A DNA stretch of 64,000 bases from Balamuthia mandrillaris (GCA_031835245.1 JAVKOQ010000129.1:88574-152573), one strand, 5' to 3'; shown: positions 22,501-34,670, numbered from the stretch's first letter. A program made the numbers and translations. The notes: generated by a model from the letters alone, not told the origin.

Positions 22501-23664
22501 GTAACTTCCCTCTGCAGGACTGTGTTCGTGGAAGCGGCACCAAGGGTTTGCTTATTTTATGGTGTTTTTTTGCGCTACATACTCACCATTCAATTATTGT
22601 TAACTCAAACAGAGGCCACCGCCTTCTCCGATCAATGTCTCGTGTTGAACAGGCGTTGCCAGCCAGAAAGGAGAGACATCATAGTGACGGACCAAGCCGT
22701 TTACTTTACTCAGCGCCGCAAGCGGTCCGGACAAATGACCTACGTGCTCAAGCGGCGAGTCCCTCTCACCAGCATCGGAGGCCTCAGTCTGAGCTCCCTG
22801 CAAGATAACTTTGTTGTGCTGCACGTACCTAGCGAATATGACACTGTCTTTGAAAACGAGAGGAAAACGGAGTTGATCACCATCATCCTTGAGAATTACA
22901 AATTGGCAACTGGCCGTGACCTTCAATGCAACTTCACCGACAGAATCCAGTACAAGGCCTCCAACAAAGCTCAGCGAGAGTTGGTGTTCACCAAGAACGA
23001 ATCGGCCTCTTCCCAACCTTCCTTGAAGAAGAGTCGTCACACCTTGACCGTAGGCATTGCCACCGGCCTTCCTAAGGAGACTGACTCCTCCCCACCCAAC
23101 TTTGGTGGTGGTTTTGGGGGTGGTGCTGCCCGCGGCGGCTTCGGCGGAGGTGGAGCAACTAGAGGAGGTGGTGCTGCTCGTGGCGGCGGTGCTGCTCGTG
23201 GTGGCGGTGCTGCTCGTGGAGGTGCCATGGGTGGTGGCGGTGGTGCCCCTCCAGCCATGGGCGGTGGTGGCATGCCTCAAATGGGAGGCGGCGGTGCTGC
23301 GCCAGCTATGGGCGGTGGTGCTCCTGCTATGGGCGGTGGTGCTGCCCGCGGCGGCGGTGCTGGAGGTATGCGCGGAGGTGGTCCCCGCGGTGGTGGCGGG
23401 GGCGGCATGCGCGGTGGCCGTGGCGGTCCTGCCGGTAGAGGAGGACGTGGCGGTGGCCCAGGTGGCCCAGGCCCGGCGGCAGCAGCTCCACCTCCACGAC
23501 CCCAAGCAAAAGCCCTGTACGACTATGATGCTCAAACGGATGACGAGCTAAGCTTCAGAGAAGGAGACGTGATATTCATCGTGCAGAAGGACCCAGGAGG
23601 CTGGTGGGAGGGAGAGATGAATGGACGGCGTGGATGGATCCCTGCCAACTATGTGCAGGAGTAA
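19542..23664 (+). CDS. Long-tailed class I myosin heavy chain (motor-TH1-GPA-SH3)
   Basis: Eleven exons in phase: 19542-19565, 19672-19785, 19887-20074, 20151-20406, 20474-20558, 20632-20871, 20947-21236, 21308-21478, 21546-21713, 21774-22545, 22613-23664 (1119 residues). Motor landmarks: P-loop [12 protein letters not shown] (about 109), DIYGFEIFE, and [16 protein letters not shown]-site Ser precedes TYNVP, 16 residues before DALAK, with two Lys upstream, as in PAK-regulated amoeboid myosins I. One IQ-like helix ([12 protein letters not shown]), a basic TH1 lipid-binding tail, a Gly/Ala/Arg-rich TH2 segment of GGGAARG and MGGG units, and a C-terminal SH3 (AKALYDYDA...PANYV) follow. It should link membranes to actin in phagocytosis and motility. 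The first 8-codon exon is the least certain. Confidence 0.95.
23101..23480 (+). repeat. GGN-codon repeat encoding the Gly-rich myosin tail
   Basis: Imperfect tandem GGT/GGC/GCT/CGT codons encode GGGAARG and AMGGGG units inside the myosin I gene. Such codon repeats change length easily and can be misassembled. Confidence 0.85.
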
Positions 23665-24087
23665 TGGATTGCTGGATGGACCGCTTTGGCCTTTTATTCT
23701 CCTTTTCTTCTCTCGCATTTGCTGTTAAGTGGGGAGGAGCTGTGTTGTATTTCGTTCTAGATTACTTTTTAACATCACCCTTTTTGGATTCAAATTCCAC
23801 ACACATTGCTAGTTGTTTTTTTAACTCTTGCTGAGAATGAAAAGGTATTTTTGATGCACCTGTCGTGTGGCGTTGAACAGGTTACCCCCTAGAAGAGGCG
23901 CCAGAGGTTGTGGTTTGAATGCTCCTTACAGGAGTTGGCAACCTTCCCTCCCACAGCAGCGGTCTCTGGAATGGAGGAAACACTTTATAAATAACTACAA
24001 AAGAAGAAAAGCAGACAGGCAGAGAAGGAGAAAAATAAACAGCAAGCCCACGCCCCGCTGTCCATCCAAAGCAGCTTGAAATACGTT
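23665..24087. other. Convergent 3' intergenic region
   Basis: Lies between the 3' ends of myosin I and the ACE-like gene. No ORF or RNA supported. Confidence 0.7.
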
Positions 24088-26572
24088 TTACTCGTCCTTG
24101 TCAACAGGGACCATTTCGTAGCTGCGTATGTTGGTGAACTCATAAGCAGTTGGGTTGGCACCCCTCCGCTCCCGCCATATGTAAAGGGCCAGCAGAGCAA
24201 CGGCCGCCACACAAAACAGCACAAAGATTACGATAACAGCCGCCTTTCTGCCAACCGGCTGAATGGTGGAGGGAGGTTGTGATAGGCTTGCTGCCTTCCA
24301 CGCGCATGTTGTGTTTTTGTTTTTGGTATGCAACCAGGTCCTCAGCTCCTCGAAGTACTTTAGTAGAGGCTTGGCTGACATATCGTGAGGTCTTTTTCGA
24401 TCACCTAATAGTTTGGCCAATGCCTCAGGCCAAGGCTCGCTTGCACCCATTGCTAACATTTCCTGGAAGAGTACATCGTTTAGGGCGAGAGAGAGAGAGA
24501 GAGAGGCAGCAAACCTTCAACTTAGCTCCAGCAACTGTAGAACCGTTTATGGAGCAAAGGTGAAGGGGTTCAGCGATGTTGGCAGCCTTGCAGAGAGCCT
24601 CGTGAAACTGGAACTGCAAGATATGGGCTAGAAAATAGCGCATGTAAGGTGTATTGGCTGGGATATGGTACTTGGCGCCAGCATCGAACAATGTCTCGTT
24701 TTGCTCACGGCCAGCTTTGGTTTGCTCTATGGGAGGTACAATGCCCTGATACTCGTAGCGCAGCTTCCACCACAACTGATTGTAATCTTGTTCTGATGCT
24801 TCTCCATTGAAAACCTTCCATCTCCACACGTCAACCAGCAGCCCAAACGGTAAGAAGGCCACCTTTTTCAACGCCATCGCCAACAATTGTTGAGTAGTAT
24901 TACTTTCTGCAGTATCGTTTAAAAGACCAAGTCCTTGCAAGTACTCTGGCGTTATACTTAGTGCCATTGTATCTCCAATGCCTGATATGTGGGACGATGA
25001 AATCAATAAAAAAGAGTGGATAGTCCAATGAAATGAAGTTTACCACATACCTTCATGGAAGCCGTCATTGGCCCCAGAACGGAAGAGATAGGGCTGGGTG
25101 GCGTATTGAGTGTAGTAAAAAATGTGGCCCAATTCATGATGCAGCGTTTCAAAGTCCTCCCCCGTCTTGGTGATACACATTTTCAAGCGTACATCAGTTG
25201 TGTCATCTTCAGCTTGTCCTAGGTCCCACGCAGAGGCATGGCATACCACATCTCTGTTATCGGGCTTCAAGAAGAGGCTGTTATCCCAGAAGCTGGGGGG
25301 CAGCGGATCCAATCCCAAATTTGTGAAAAAATCGTGGGCAGCGTGCACCATATCCGCTTCGTTCCACTTGGCCAATTGTGGAGTGATATCTAGAGAAGGG
25401 TTGACTAAGTCGTACTGCAAGTTACTCCAATCTTGTGCCCACATCTACATTTGGTGTTAAGTTGAAAAAGCACCAGTTAGTTAGTTAATTGATACCCAAC
25501 AAGCAAACTCAGGAATGGGAAAGAACAAGAACTAAGAGATGAGGCGGCAATGCATTACGTTGCCAAGAAGATGAGCAGGGATGGCTCCGTTCGGTGGAAA
25601 TTTGTCAGCCCCATAGCGTTGAACCAGCTGACTACGAACATAGCAGTGGAGATCCTCGTAGAGTGGCTTAACATCATCCCACAGTCGTTCTATCATTTCC
25701 ACGAATTCTTGCGGCTCCATGTCATACCCACTTCTCCAAAGGTCTCCTATTCATTTTACAGCAAAATGGAATGGCTAAAGATGAACAAAACTTTGAAACA
25801 AAAAAAAAAGGGGTGAAGAAGCCATGGGGTAGGAGAGCACAACCAGTGTCGTCGAAGCCCATTTGGCGGGCACCGTCGTTAGAGAGGTTCACAAACTGAG
25901 AGTAAAGAGGACGCATCTCCCGTGACACATTCCTCCAAGCGACCCACATGTCCAACAGACAGTCATAGTCGGTGGAGTGGGCCATCCGCCAAGAGAGCTC
26001 CTCCAGGTCCACCTTTTCTTCCTGCGCTTCCCCTTCTCTCTTCTCGTTCCCTGAAGGAGAGGTGCACGAAGCGGGCAATGGCACTTTGGCAGCGCCGTAG
26101 ATGCCTTCCATCTTCGAGATCAGCTCGCTCAGTTGTTTTTGCTTCTTCTCCTCGTCGAGAAGAGGGATGGTCACGCGCCGCAACAGCTCCACTTGCCTGC
26201 GCGGCCCGTCTGAGCCCGAGGCCTTGGCCTTCGTGATGTAGGCGGAGGCGTTGCGGATGGCCTCAGCAAGGTAACTCAGCAGCTCTTGCTCGGCCATCAC
26301 TGCTGCCTCAGAGTTGTGGGTAGTGAGGTTGGTGGCGTACTTCCATTGCGCGAGGCCTGCATTGCGGCTCAGCTTGCTGAGCTGGTCGTTCACCTCCTCC
26401 AACCACTTTTCTAGAGAGGGCTTTTTGCCTGCTTCTGCTTCTGCTCCTGCTCCTGCTTTTGCTTCCCCACCGATACCAGTGGTGCTGCTTGCACACAACA
26501 AAATGAGGAAGAAGATGCAGCACCCCCACCAAACCATTCTTCCGCCACCACCACCCAGACCACCCAGACCCA

Positions 26573-26605
<33 letters not shown>

Positions 26606-26606
26606 T
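24088..26606 (-). CDS. ACE-like peptidase, family M2, type I membrane protein
   Basis: Five exons in phase: 26606-25844, 25743-25559, 25444-25051, 24981-24515, 24462-24088 (727 residues). The zinc site is intact: HELGH at about 419-423 and the third ligand Glu in GFHEG, 24 residues after the second His as in angiotensin-converting enzyme. [24 protein letters not shown] and [20 protein letters not shown] align with ACE, including the chloride-binding/substrate Arg-Tyr of PYxRY. The N-terminus has a signal-like segment ([18 protein letters not shown]; the upstream poly-Ala start at a GCT repeat may be optional). A C-terminal helix (about 678-700) and 20-residue tail anchor it. It should be a surface or lysosomal dipeptidyl carboxypeptidase. 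Several Asn-X-Ser/Thr sites are present. Confidence 0.92.
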
Positions 26607-26858
26607 CCTCCTCCTTTCCTCCTCCTAGTGCTGCTTGCTGTGTGCTCTTCACCCGTCGACAAAAAACCCGGCGAAAAAAAGAAGAAAAGGAAAACAACAA
26701 CAACCAACAACAACAACAAGAACAACCAGAACAACAAGCAGAACAAGAAGAAAACAAATAAGAAGAGGGGAAGCGGGAAGCGGGAAGCGAACAAGCACAG
26801 AAGAGCTGCTGCCATACACACACGCATACCCCAAATAAGCCATAACCAGCCACGCTCT
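26607..26858. other. Short divergent promoter
   Basis: 252 bp separate the starts of the ACE-like gene (minus) and kanadaptin (plus). The region is rich in CAA/GAA triplets and probably carries the promoters of both genes. Confidence 0.6.
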
Positions 26859-29467
26859 ATGCAGCAACAACTTGAACAGAAGCCGCAGCGTGAACATGAG
26901 AAGGAAGAGGGGGAGGGCCACTCCTCCTCCTCCTCCCCTCCCAAACCAACCCCACCGCCCGCTGAAAGACAGGCCATAGCAATGCCACCCCCCTCCGCGG
27001 TGATGGCGCCGCCTTCCGCCGTCTCCGCTAAGCGTGGCCCAAAGGTAGCACCTCCAGACTCACCATCTTCTTCAAACAGCGCCAGCTCTCCTTCTGCAAC
27101 AAGTGGAGGTGATGACGAGCCCTCGTTGGCAACCTTTGTGCCTTCCTATCGACCGCCTGCATGGAGCAGCAACCCTCCTTATGACTACCAACTGGAGGTT
27201 TGAGCAGCCCACATTTACTCTTCTCTCTCTCCTTCTCTCTCTCTCTCTCTCTCCCTCTCCCTCTCGTTTCCAGCATGTACTGACCGCCGTTCTCTCCTGC
27301 CAGGTAGTGAAAGGAGGTGCCATCATTGAGACGATAGACGTAAGTGAGAAGGACTACTGGCTCATTGGCCGACAACCTGGCTGTAACCTCCTCATGCAGC
27401 ACCCTAGCCTCTCCCGACAGCACGCCGTGCTTCAACACAGACAAGACGGCTCCGTTTTCCTCTATGACTTGGGTACCGTCTTTCGCTACTCTGCTTCCTT
27501 GTCCTTCACTGCTTCTCTTCTCTCTTCTCTTCTCTCTTCTCTTCTCTCTTCTCCTCTCTTCTCCTCTCTTCTCTCTTCTCTCTTCTCTCTTCTCTCTTCT
27601 CTCTTCTCTCTTCTCTCTTCTCTTCTTCTCTCATCTCCTCTCTTCTCCTCTCTTCTCCTCTCTTCTCTTCTTCTCTCTTCTCTTCTTGTTCTTGTTCTTG
27701 TTCTTGTTCTTGTTCTTGTTCTTGTTCTTGTTCTTCTTCTTGTTCTTCTTCTTCTTCTTCTTCTTCTTCTTCTTCGCTTTTCTAACAACTTGGTGAAGGC
27801 AGTACGCATGGTACCTTCATCGGCAAAACCAAGCTTAAAGCACACCGGTATCATCTGCTTCGGATAGGGGATATGGTAAAGTTTGGAGCCTCTACACGGT
27901 TTTACATACTTAAAGGTTCCGAGGAAGCGACCGAGGAGGAAGAAAAACGCCTCCTTGCTGCCAAGCTTCGTGCACAACAGCGAGAACAACGGATGCAGAC
28001 TCAACAACAAACTGTCAGTGATGAAGAGGACGGCTGTGGCTGGTTCGATACTACTCTGTACCTATTGGTTGACGGGAAATGCTAACATTTCTATTGGTCT
28101 GTTTTTCTTCTGTCACAAAGGGGAATGGGTTCTTCGGATGACTCTTGGGCAGCAGAGTACGAAGCGGAGGAGGAGCGCAAACTTCTACGACAAAATGCCA
28201 AAGACAAAGCGCACGCTGCCGCTGCTAGTGGAAGCGCAGAGGAAACACTATTTTCTGGCACTACTGCTGAAGCAAAAGGTATTACTCTCTCTCTCTCTCT
28301 CTCTCTCGACATATTAATTGAGCGTCCTCTTCCCTGGAACTAAAATTGCCGATGGTATAGCATTCTTAAGGCAACATAGAGAAGCAGCCAAAGAACAAAA
28401 ACGAGGCAAACGAGGAAAGAAGAAGCAGAACGAGCCCAAAGCAGCCCCAGAAGGAGAAGATGCAGGCGCGGAAGCAACCGAAGACACAGAAAAAGATGAG
28501 CGAGATGCTCACTTAATTGCTTTATATGGCACCACCAAAGACGTTGTCTACAATTCATTTGATGATGACGATAGCTTCTACGACAGAACAACTGGTTTGT
28601 AGTGTTCTCGTCGCATATTCTTTGTTTGTTTAATGCTAACCGAACTCAACTAAAGGAAGAGGAGCTACACCATCCACTCGTGGCTGTGCTGCAAGTACAG
28701 CTCGAGCGCGTAAAGCCGGTAATGCTTCAGCTGGAGAAACCCTGGAAACATTGATGGCAAAGAAAGCGGTACTTCTCGCCCAACAAGAAATGCTGCAAGC
28801 GGAGGTAGAGGAAGAAACACAAAGCAACAAGGCCCCAAATGAAGACGAGGATGACTCTCTGGAGAGTTACATGCAAGGGTTAGAGCAGCAACAGAAACTT
28901 GAGAAAACAGTTAAAAAGAAGGACCTTCTACACGAAATCGCAGAGGAGCTCAAGAAAGTGGACCGCTTGCTGGAGATTGCCCAACCTGCACTTAATCGCC
29001 TAGGTCGTTCCTCTTCCTCTGTGGGTGCTGCTGCTGCCAAGAATTCCACAGAGGCGGCTGTAACCACGGCAACAGGACAACCCTTTGCAGGGAGTATCGC
29101 TGCTGATGTAGAACGTTTGAAGCAAGAATACCTACGCGAACAAGCCAGAAAGGGCAAAGCCAAGTTATCACCAACACGCCACTCTGATGATGTGGCTGAG
29201 GTGAAGGAGCAGCAGATTGAATCTAGCAGAAAGCGACGTCGGCGAAACAAACAAACTAAACATACACCACAAGGCGATGCGGAAGCAGGAGAGGAAGGGG
29301 CAGAGGGTGAACAACGACGGCAGCGACCACGCACTACTCCTGCTGTGAGGTATGATGACGAGGTGGAGGTAGAAGAAGCAGGCGGAGCCGCCTACTCTGA
29401 ATGGATACCTCCCACTGGCCAGAGTGGAGATGGCACCACACAGCTCAACCGCCTCTTTGGCTACTAG
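26859..29467 (+). CDS. SLC4A1AP: Kanadaptin-like FHA-domain protein
   Basis: Six exons in phase: 26859-27197, 27304-27472, 27799-28057, 28121-28278, 28361-28594, 28656-29467 (656 residues). An FHA domain spans exons 2-3: YWLIGRQPGCNL, HPSLSRQHAVLQ, then STHGTFIG and GDMVKFG, including the phosphothreonine-binding Arg, Ser, His and the conserved Gly/His turn. Later kanadaptin marks are GMGSSDDSW, SFDDDDSFYDRT, and a C-terminal WIPPTGQSGDGTTQLNRLFGY block typical of that family. The rest is acidic, Lys/Glu-rich and coiled-coil-like. Kanadaptin is nuclear and copurifies with spliceosomal fractions in animals; its role is poorly defined. The frame fixes the acceptor at GTGAAG|GC in exon 3. Confidence 0.9.
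27500..27777 (+). repeat. Long TCTCT / TTGTTC / TTC intronic pyrimidine array
   Basis: Intron 2 of the kanadaptin gene is filled with CTCTTCTCTT-type units, followed by about a dozen TTGTTC/TTCTTG hexamers and a TTC run, ending shortly before the acceptor. Long open frames through it in several frames are repeat artefacts. Confidence 0.92.
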
Positions 29468-30615
29468 CCATTGCCCTCTTCAGTTATTGCCTTCTACAAT
29501 GATTGATCGTTGAGATAACAAAGAATGGGTTCACACCTCAAAAGCGTTTAAACAAAGCATTGCGCAGGTTCGTTTTGTTTACTGCTGTGAAAGTTTGCCA
29601 TTCCTCTTCTTCTGACCCACAACGCGTTCTTGTTCGCAGATTTCGGTTGTGTTGTTGCGGAAGGAACGGTCACGGGATGGCAGCCAGAGGATCAAAAAGA
29701 GTGTCCCGATAAGTTCCACCACAATAAGCACAGCAAAGACCCAAAAAAAATGAGTAATGGCGACCGCAAGGGGGGCTCTTCCTCCCGTTTAATTTGGTGT
29801 GAATGGCAATAATGCAACTCGTTATATATATTATTATACATAAATTAATTGGAGGGAGTTTGCCCCCTTATTTTTTCAGCGGGGGGAGGGAGAGGGAGAG
29901 GTTAAAAAAAACTTGCAAACAGGTGTGGCCCAACCCGACCTGCCCTTTGGGGGAAACAAAAAGTCCCTCTCTTCCTTTTCCACCACCACCACCACTATTA
30001 ACTCCCCCGCGGCCACCACTCCCCGCGCTTCCGACCCTCCCACCCTACTCGAACACCCGCTCTGCTAACAACCTCCCAGGGGAGGGGCATTACCCTTTTC
30101 GGCAGACGAAAGAAATAGCCGGCACCCTCACAGGAGGAGGAGGAAGCTTTGCCACACAACGCACGATCGGGAAGCCGCCGCCCCTGTGTTGCCTGTTGTC
30201 TTTGTTGTGGCAACGTAGCCAAGTAACCAAGCAAAGGCAGCAGCTACTGCAGGCAAAACGCACAACGCAGAGGAGGCCTGAAGGAAGCGAGCCAAAGCCC
30301 GAAAAAAAAAAAGGAAAGAAAGGAAAAAGAAAAAGAGAACGGGGAGAAAAAAAAAACGTGGCGTAACCAAAGCACAGTTATTGGATCCTTACGAAAAAGC
30401 ATCCGTAGCAGGCCGAGGCCGATCGACCAGGAATAGCGGTCCTCTACCGCCCTTTTCCTTCATCACTCATTTCCCTTCTTCTCCTTCTTGTTTTTTCCCT
30501 CCTACAACGCCGGTTAGGCAAACCTCAAGCTCAACAACGGCAACCACAACACAACAGAAGGCTGCTTCCCAGGAGAAGCATAAAGAACAAACGAAGCAAA
30601 GTAGTCAAAAAGAAT
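29468..30615. other. Intergenic, 1.15 kb
   Basis: Between kanadaptin and LRR-PP2C, same orientation. It holds an AT-rich patch (about 29818-29850), a CCA run (29980-29996) and a purine-rich stretch (30300-30352). I found no exon with family similarity. Confidence 0.6.
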
Positions 30616-33600
30616 ATGGGGAACTTAATGTTTCTATCTGGAGCCAAAGGAGATAGAACCGCGGACGAAGCCATGTCGCCAAACTCGACGCGACTGGATT
30701 TGAAGAACAACGGCTTGAAGAGCTTACCGCTGAAGCAGCTGTCACAGATGTCGAACTTAAGCTGGCTGAACCTGAGCCACAATGCACTGGAGGCCTTGCC
30801 GGTGGAGGTATGCCAATTGAGCAAGCTGACGGTGCTGCGGCTTTTTGGCAACCAACTGAAGGTGGTGCCGGTGGAAGTAGGACAGTTGACCCTCCTCACG
30901 ACGTTGGACCTTGGAAAGAATAGGCTGACGAGCCTCCCTGTTGAGCTGGGGCAGCTGGTAGCATTGAAAGAGCTCAGCGTTCATTGGAACCATCTTACGG
31001 AAGTACCGGTGGAGGTCGCTCGGTTGACAGCCCTCAAAACCCTCAACGTCTATATCAACAAGCTACGCAGCCTGCCTCTAGAGCTGGAGCAGCTGACTGA
31101 AATGGAGACGCTGGACATTGCCCACAACGAGCTACGAAACCTGCCGCCCTGCCTCCGCGGCATGACTCGGTTGCAAACCTTGAAGGCCCCTGGGAATAGG
31201 CTCCGTCGCCTGGGTCGGCCCGATGTCCTGCAGGCTCTCTCCACCAACCTCACACGCGCCGACCTCAGCGGAAACGACCTCCATCAGCTACCTCCTGCTA
31301 TAGCCGGCCTGACTAAGCTCCGCCAACTGCATCTTCATCACAACCGCCTGTCCAGCCTATGTCCTCTCGCTTCTATGACCGCTCTCACAGAGCTTAGTCT
31401 GGCGTGCAACGATCTAGTGCTGCTTCCTTCTTACGGAGCCTTTCCTCCCTCCCTTCGTACCATCGTCCTCTTTAGCAACCGGCTTACCAGCCTACCCAGC
31501 GACCTTTCCACTCTCACTGCTCTTCTCGACCTTGACCTTGGAGACAATCTACTTACTGACATTGATTTCACGTCCTTCTCTGCTTCTGATTCTCCGCCAT
31601 CTTGCTCTCTCGACGATCCAACACAAGAAGACGCGCAAGACCGGCATTTTCTTCCCGCTTTGCAACGTCTATGCCTCAACCAAAATCTCTTCCATCAGCT
31701 GCCCAGGGCCCTGTCCTCCATACCTTCGCTGCGAGAGCTCAACTTAGGAAGCAACCAGTTACAACAGCTGGAACCGTCCACGCTAGCTCCTCTCACCGCT
31801 CTTACTCGCCTAGTGCTTTCCCAGAACGAGCTGAGCTACTGGCCGGAAGGCCTCACCTCTCTTCGAAGTCTTTCCGTGCTAGAGCTGGCTGACAACCACT
31901 TCCAGACCTTTCCGGAGGAGATCTTTTCTTTCCAAAACCTTCAATTCTTGAACCTCTCCTGTAATGGCATCCATGAGTTACCAGATACTGACCAGTGGGC
32001 TCAGCTCACCCGCCTAAATCGGCTTTACGTTGCCTACAATGGGCTTGAAGATCTGCCAAAATCACTCCACGCCTGTGCTAGCTCTCTTAATGAACTTCAA
32101 CTCGCCGGCAATCAATTCTCTGCTTGGCCTTCCGTTCTCTTTCAGCTTACCAGTCTGCAGGGCCTGTGCATCGCCAATAACTACCTTGTTGATATACCCT
32201 CTCAGCTCTCCGCTCTATCGTACGTATTGCCCTGGTCTTAATCTTTAAAGAAAGGAGGTGCTTATTTACTTTTCTAAACACATTCGTATAGCAAATTGGA
32301 AACCCTTCTCCTCAATGGTAATAGCATCACCGAGCTGTCTCCAGAAGGTGTTCTTCCATTGAAGGAATTGAAAGAACTCGATTTATCCTTCAACGAACTT
32401 TCTTCTCTGCCAAAGGAGCTCTTCATAAATAAGGGCAGGTTGATCGAGCTAAACCTTGTGGCCAATTTTCTTACCGACCTTCCCGATGAATGTTCACAGC
32501 TCTCATTGTCACATCTGCTCATTTCCTTTAACTTAATCCCAGACGAGCGGCTACCGGTGCTTTCCAACAGCTGTTGGATCAGTAGCGAGTGCATGAGACA
32601 ACCGCGTTCTTCCTCCAATTCTAGTGGTGATTACATCGGCGATGCTTCTCAATCCTCTCATCCGTCTGCTTCATCCTCAGCTTCCTCTTCCTACCCCCGC
32701 CGTCGCTCTGCCACCAAAACATCTCCAGTCACATCACTTAAGCTATCGCCAGCCAGAAGGAAGTACGCTCGCGGGCGAAGCAGCAGTTGGATCAAACTGC
32801 CCTCTAATCGATCCCTTGGGCGGTCCAGCGGAAGGGAGGAAAAGGACAAGGATACCATTGTGAGTAGCTCCCGTCTCTCCGGTTCTCTGAGAGGAAGTTT
32901 AGACATGATCATACCAAGTAAAATTGCTCCTACCGTCAACTTTGGTTGTGCTACTCTGAAAGGGCGACGACCAGAACAACAGGTTCAGGCATTTCTATCC
33001 TTTGTTCTTGCTTTGCTCCGTTAAAGCAGCAATAGGCTAACTGTGCAAATTACGAACAGGATACGAGTTTAGTGCTGTGTAACTTTAGGAAAGAAGGAGA
33101 ACATCTGTTCGCCATATTCGACGGACACGCAGGCACTCACTCCAGCCAGCTCGCTGCGGACACCTTCCCAGCGCTGCTTCGCCATAACCTTAATAAGTAC
33201 AGCGATCCCAGCGCAGCGCTCACCCGAACCTTCGATGAATTGCACCAAGATATTGCCAAGAGAGGTTACGACGACGGAACGGCCGCTCTTGTTGCCCTGA
33301 TCATGCAGGATGAACTGTGGCTGGCTCACGCTGGCGATTCACGTGCGGTTCTATGCCGGGATGGCAGGGCTGTTCCGCTTTCCGTCGACCACAAGCCAGA
33401 TAATGCGGAAGAAGGAGCTCGCATACGGCAGGCTGGTGGCTTTGTAACTGAAAAACGGCGTGTCTGCGGTGTGCTGGCCCTATCGCGTGCCTTGGGAGAC
33501 TGCGACCTTCAACCAGCGGTGACTTGGCTGCCGGATATCAAAACGATGACGCTGGGAGGGACCTCGCCACCTCTACCCCTTGCTTTGGGTATTGAAGGTG

Positions 33601-33947
33601 GTGCGTCCCGTCATCAATCTGAAGATCACCACAATCACCAGGGCGGCAACGGCCATCTCTCCCCATATTCAACTCCAGCGTTGGATGATGAGAGCAGCGA
33701 TGACGGAAGCTTAAGTATCCCCAACGATGAGATGCTTATTCTTGGTTGTGACGGCCTATGGGATGTTATGTCCAATGAACAAGCCCTGGAGGCCATTTCC
33801 TCGGAGACGGACCCGGTGCGTGCTGCTATCAAACTTAGAGACATGGCTTATGCCCTGGGCAGCATGGACAACATCAGTATCATTGTGGTGCGTTTTAGTG
33901 CAGGTCATGAACCACACGCAGGAGCAGCTCTTACCAGTTTTTCTTAG
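30616..33947 (+). CDS. LRR-PP2C protein phosphatase (PHLPP-like layout)
   Basis: Three exons in phase: 30616-32219, 32292-32982, 33060-33947 (1060 residues). More than fifteen leucine-rich repeats of the LxxLxLxxNxLxxLP type fill residues about 25-650. A Ser/Arg-rich linker follows. The PP2C domain runs from GRRPEQQD through LFAIFDGHAG, DGTAALVAL, AHAGDSRAVL, ALSRALGD, ILGCDGLWDV and GSMDNISIIVV, so the metal-binding Asp residues are present and it should be an active Mn/Mg-dependent Ser/Thr phosphatase. The same order occurs in PHLPP (which dephosphorylates AKT-type kinases) and in fungal adenylyl cyclases. No PH or cyclase domain is seen. The N-terminal MGNLMF may allow myristoylation, though position 6 is not Ser/Thr. 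Confidence 0.93.
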
Positions 33948-34041
33948 CCACTTTTTTTTGATCTCACCTTTTGTTCCCACCTTCTTCCTATCCTTTGCCG
34001 CTGCCAGCGATGGTAGTAGTAGGGTGGTGGGTTCCTATTTA

Positions 34042-34087
<46 letters not shown>

Positions 34088-34670
34088 TCCCAGCTGCCAC
34101 CTATTCTTTATTATTGTGGGTTGATGTAATCGTCATAAACAAGATAAAACGTTGTATCTTAGATATTTAAACGAGCATGCTCGCTCTTGAAATGCATTGC
34201 TGGAGGAATGAGCGGTCGCGAACCTGTAATGATGCCCTCCCCATCGGCCGGAATGCATTGTCATGGTGGCGACAGAAGGTGGTGAACGTCGTTGGAGGGT
34301 TTAATCCAAAAATAACCTCTGGGTCTCTTCTCTGCTCCCTTGTTCCCAACCATAGCAATCCCTGTGGCCAGCTGCTCAAAAAAAAAGCCCCTTAACCTGG
34401 AGACTGTGCCCAATCCCCTTCCTCCTCCTCCTCCTTCTCCAGTCTGTGTTTTTTTTTAAACTTTTTTTAAAAAAAACAAACGAACAACAAACAGCAAGCA
34501 AGCCGGCCACAACCCCTGTCACACCGACACTGCCATCACAACAAAAGGCAGGAAGTGGAAGGAGTGCCCCTCTCCCTGCTGCTGCTGTTGACTCTTTTGT
34601 GTTGTTGCATTGAACGTGTAATCCTTATTCCTTGGCGGCCTCTCCCCACTACAATCATCACCCTAATCTA
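33948..34670. other. Intergenic with CT microsatellite
   Basis: Contains a CT array at about 34050-34084 just after the phosphatase stop, then unique sequence without coding signal. Poly-T/poly-A stretches lie near 34448-34476. Confidence 0.7.

Noticed and set aside
22600..23535. Long minus-strand frame opposite the myosin tail (Thr/Ser/Ala-rich)
   Set aside because: It is the antisense of GGN/GCN codon repeats, which rarely contain stops; the plus strand encodes a coherent myosin tail and SH3 domain.
27486..28010. Arg-rich minus-strand protein
   Set aside because: Antisense of the CTCTT/TTC intronic array of the kanadaptin gene.
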